NCBI GenBank assembly: GCA_019113915.1
Contig: DXGM01000013.1
Location: 62,001 to 126,000, forward strand
DNA length: 64,000 nt
Direction of reading: 5' to 3'
Source: Candidatus Gordonibacter avicola
Lineage (GTDB): Bacteria; Actinomycetota; Coriobacteriia; Coriobacteriales; Eggerthellaceae
In this document: in pieces, positions 62,366 to 64,000 of the stretch
Layout: every line of letters starts with the position of its first letter
Numbering within the stretch: the first letter of the stretch is position 1
Made by a program: the position numbers and the translations under genes
Notes under the pieces: model-generated
Databases searched by the model: none
What the model was told of the DNA's origin: nothing
The model's input: only the letters and a program-made list of their open reading frames with translations

Positions 62366-62575
62366 ATGACGAAGGACGAGTTTCTTGCATTGACGGAAGA
62401 AGAGCAACTCTCCTGGTTGACCGAACAGACCGATGGCGGCCGCGAGGTGGTCGACATCTGCGAGGAGATGGGTTGCACGCGTGCTGACCTTCAAGGGTTT
62501 GGCTATACCTGGGCCCTGGGACAGTGGCGCTATCTTTCCATGAAAGACCGCGCATCGGTAGTAGCGCAAAACTAG
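62366..62575 (+). CDS. Small protein of unknown function
   Basis: A 69-residue, acidic, soluble protein (TKDEFLALTEEEQLSWLTEQ, then EEMGCTRADLQGFGY). It has an excellent ribosome site, AAAAAAGGAGG, and is the last gene of the enzyme I operon. The segment VVDICEEMGCTRADL looks like a possible helix-turn-helix, so it may be a small regulator or adaptor. I do not recognise a family. Confidence 0.7.
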   Translation: MTKDEFLALTEEEQLSWLTEQTDGGREVVDICEEMGCTRADLQGFGYTWALGQWRYLSMKDRASVVAQN

Positions 62576-62584
62576 AACCGAAAA

Positions 62585-62625
62585 AGGTGTCTGAAGGCGC
62601 ACTCGGTCGGTGCCTTCAGACACCT
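62585..62625. terminator. Stem-loop terminator after the enzyme I operon
   Basis: AGGTGTCTGAAGGC and GCCTTCAGACACCT form a perfect 14-bp stem with a 13-base loop. The T-tract is on the minus strand only, so plus-strand termination may be less efficient. Confidence 0.7.
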
Positions 62626-62673
62626 GAGCAGCAGGTTGGGAAAGGGTATAGGTGGAGGTGTTGTGTTTTAGGC

Positions 62674-62713
62674 TGTCTATGTCTTTTTAGGATAAGGTAG
62701 ACAAGAATAGACA
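62674..62713. promoter_or_regulatory. TGTCTA/TAGACA box cluster
   Basis: TGTCTA at 62674-62679 faces two TAGACA boxes at 62698-62703 and 62708-62713, the last two 10 bases apart. A candidate operator for the LuxR-type gene at 62954. Confidence 0.45.
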
Positions 62714-62953
62714 AGGGGAGAGAATTCGAAATTCGCATTGTATTACCTATGAGTGTCGTTGAATATGATAGGCTCAGGGTCTAAAACATACGTTGTGCTG
62801 CGCCTTTTTCGGTCATCCATTCTGGGTGAAACTTTCGTGTGGTTACCCATTATCACTGATGGCGCTCAGTGCGACGGACTCTTGTATATAACGTAGTTGT
62901 GAGAAGCGGTTTTACCTAGTGCGACGGGGCTCAATCAGGGGGTGGCTTCAGGG

Positions 62954-64000
62954 ATGGAGCGCGCAACAAAAAATGTCGTAGATACTGCCGCAACAAGGAA
63001 TAAGGACTTGGTGGGCGATCCTGAAAACGGTTTGGTGCTCTTGCCCTTATGTGATATTGCGGGGTATTCCTGTTTCGTTGCATGGGCATTTACCGTAGGC
63101 TGGGATAAGGGCGTAGTGCCGCTTGGGGACAGCGGGGAACTCGATTTCCTTATTCTGAGGTGCGCGCTTTTTGGTGGCGTTGCTTTGGCGACATGTTTTC
63201 TGCTTTTTACCGGTCGCTTGGCCTTCGCTGGACTTCGCAATAAAATTTGGGAGGCATTGGTTCCAGCGCTCTGCATGGGGCTTGCGGTTACGCTTTTTGT
63301 GCCTCTTCCCTTTGAAATTACGCTCATGCTTTGGTTTGTTGCGGGAGCCGGTCAGGCTGCAACATTTTTTCTTTGGGGAGCAAGGTTTAAAGTTTTGTCC
63401 CACAAACAGCAGCTTTATACCGTTTGCGGAGCTTTTGCCGTGGGCGGTTTGGTGCTCTCAGTGTTTCCTTTTGTGGATCAGTCGGTTGTGTCCCCTACGG
63501 TTACCATACTTCCCGTGGCATCATATGGTTTTATGCGCTTGGCCTACCAGAGGTACGCTGGCAGGAAAGAAGAAACTGCAGAGTGGAAAGCGCCCGTAAC
63601 CTTTTCCGGTGGTGTGAAAAAGTTGCGGGAACAGATTCCTTTTGATGAAGATCGCCGCTCCATTATTCTTAAAGGGCTTTTTACGCTGCTCTATTCAATA
63701 GCGCTTGGATTTGTGGCATGCGCCGCTTTAGCGGATTGGCTCTATCCGGCAAACGGTGTCGTCATTGGGTTCGGGAATGCAATCGCTGCCTTGATCATGG
63801 TGATCGTGCTAAGCGATCGTGAGCGCGATGTGTGCAATGTATTGCCAAAGCTGTTTCTGCCGGTCACGAGCTTTTGTTATCTGTTCTTGGGAATTCTTTG
63901 GCCGACGGAGTGGGTTCTCATATGCGCTGCCATCCTTTTTGTTCTGTTTGGGTGCTATGAGATACTAAATGCGCATACGGCGTACGCGTATTCATCCTAC
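62954..64000 (+). CDS. Membrane LuxR-type regulator, N-terminal part (cut by window edge)
   Basis: An open frame of 349 codons running off the right end. It starts ATG after AGGGGGTGG and encodes repeated hydrophobic segments, for example VGWDKGVVPLGDSGELDF after a first helix and ILKGLFTLLYSIALGFVACA near residue 240. The architecture matches the sensor half of the regulator at 15989, so the missing C terminus is expected to carry a LuxR HTH. It lies downstream of the enzyme I operon. The LuxR part is inferred, not seen. Confidence 0.72.
   Translation, partial: MERATKNVVDTAATRNKDLVGDPENGLVLLPLCDIAGYSCFVAWAFTVGWDKGVVPLGDSGELDFLILRCALFGGVALATCFLLFTGRLAFAGLRNKIWEALVPALCMGLAVTLFVPLPFEITLMLWFVAGAGQAATFFLWGARFKVLSHKQQLYTVCGAFAVGGLVLSVFPFVDQSVVSPTVTILPVASYGFMRLAYQRYAGRKEETAEWKAPVTFSGGVKKLREQIPFDEDRRSIILKGLFTLLYSIALGFVACAALADWLYPANGVVIGFGNAIAALIMVIVLSDRERDVCNVLPKLFLPVTSFCYLFLGILWPTEWVLICAAILFVLFGCYEILNAHTAYAYSSY

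Larger units (their letters stand above)
62576..62953. other. Intergenic region before the right-edge LuxR gene
   Basis: No gene is supported. It holds a stem-loop at 62585-62625, a set of TGTCTA/TAGACA boxes at 62674-62713, and two copies of AGTGCGACGG at about 62868 and 62918 that may be operator half-sites. Confidence 0.55.

Overview
The window looks like a chromosomal accessory region of an anaerobic gut actinobacterium of the class Coriobacteriia, most probably family Eggerthellaceae (Eggerthella, Gordonibacter, Denitrobacterium and relatives). The basis is the dense set of cytoplasmic DMSO-reductase-family molybdoenzymes paired with short two-cluster ferredoxins and MFS carriers, the LuxR regulators with a 12-helix membrane domain, the PucR-type regulators, and the moderately high GC content. 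That family is known for molybdenum-dependent catechol dehydroxylases acting on plant, drug and host compounds. The genus is inferred, not proven.

The window holds nine molybdopterin catalytic subunits, called A to I here: A 2846-5416, B 8505-10979, C 20502-22790, D 24975-27260 (-), E 27499-29907, F 36602-39001, G 49344-51569, H 53763-56144 (-) and I 59644-61947. There are also nine small ferredoxin-like electron-transfer subunits, nine MFS genes (one a double-length fusion) and eight very small Cys-rich zinc-ribbon proteins. None of the catalytic subunits carries a twin-arginine signal, so the enzymes should be cytoplasmic and the MFS proteins would bring substrates in or take products out.

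Layout. 0-6 kb: two MFS genes, enzyme A, ferredoxin, zinc ribbon, terminator. 6-14 kb: XRE regulator, then zinc ribbon, MFS, enzyme B, ferredoxin, a second similar MFS and a phosphotriesterase-family hydrolase. 14-19.6 kb: PucR and membrane LuxR regulators, then an MFS, zinc ribbon and ferredoxin set without a catalytic subunit. 19.6-32.4 kb: TetR regulator, enzyme C set, MFS, divergent enzyme D and E sets, a SlyD-like FKBP and a PucR regulator; four promoter regions here share a bipartite motif. 32.5-36.4 kb: two toxin-antitoxin pairs, a repeat-rich gap, an MFS and a zinc ribbon. 36.6-44.1 kb: enzyme F set, MFS, zinc ribbon, AAA ATPase and PucR.

44.5-49.1 kb is a different system: an atypical ArsM-like methyltransferase, a COG0523 GTPase, and a fusion of ArsM with an ArsS-type radical SAM domain. 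49.3-53.2 kb: enzyme G without a ferredoxin, a small helix-hairpin-helix protein, zinc ribbons and a TetR. 53.4-62.6 kb: zinc ribbon, enzyme H and ferredoxin on the minus strand, the double MFS, enzyme I (which has lost all four N-terminal iron-sulfur ligands), its ferredoxin and a 69-residue protein. The right edge cuts a second LuxR-type membrane regulator.

The most novel candidates are the multi-copy zinc-ribbon accessory family, the cluster-less enzyme I, the ArsM-like/COG0523/ArsM-ArsS operon, the in-frame double MFS and the AAACTTAC-N9-CGTA motif. No transposase, integrase, tRNA, rRNA or CRISPR array was seen.
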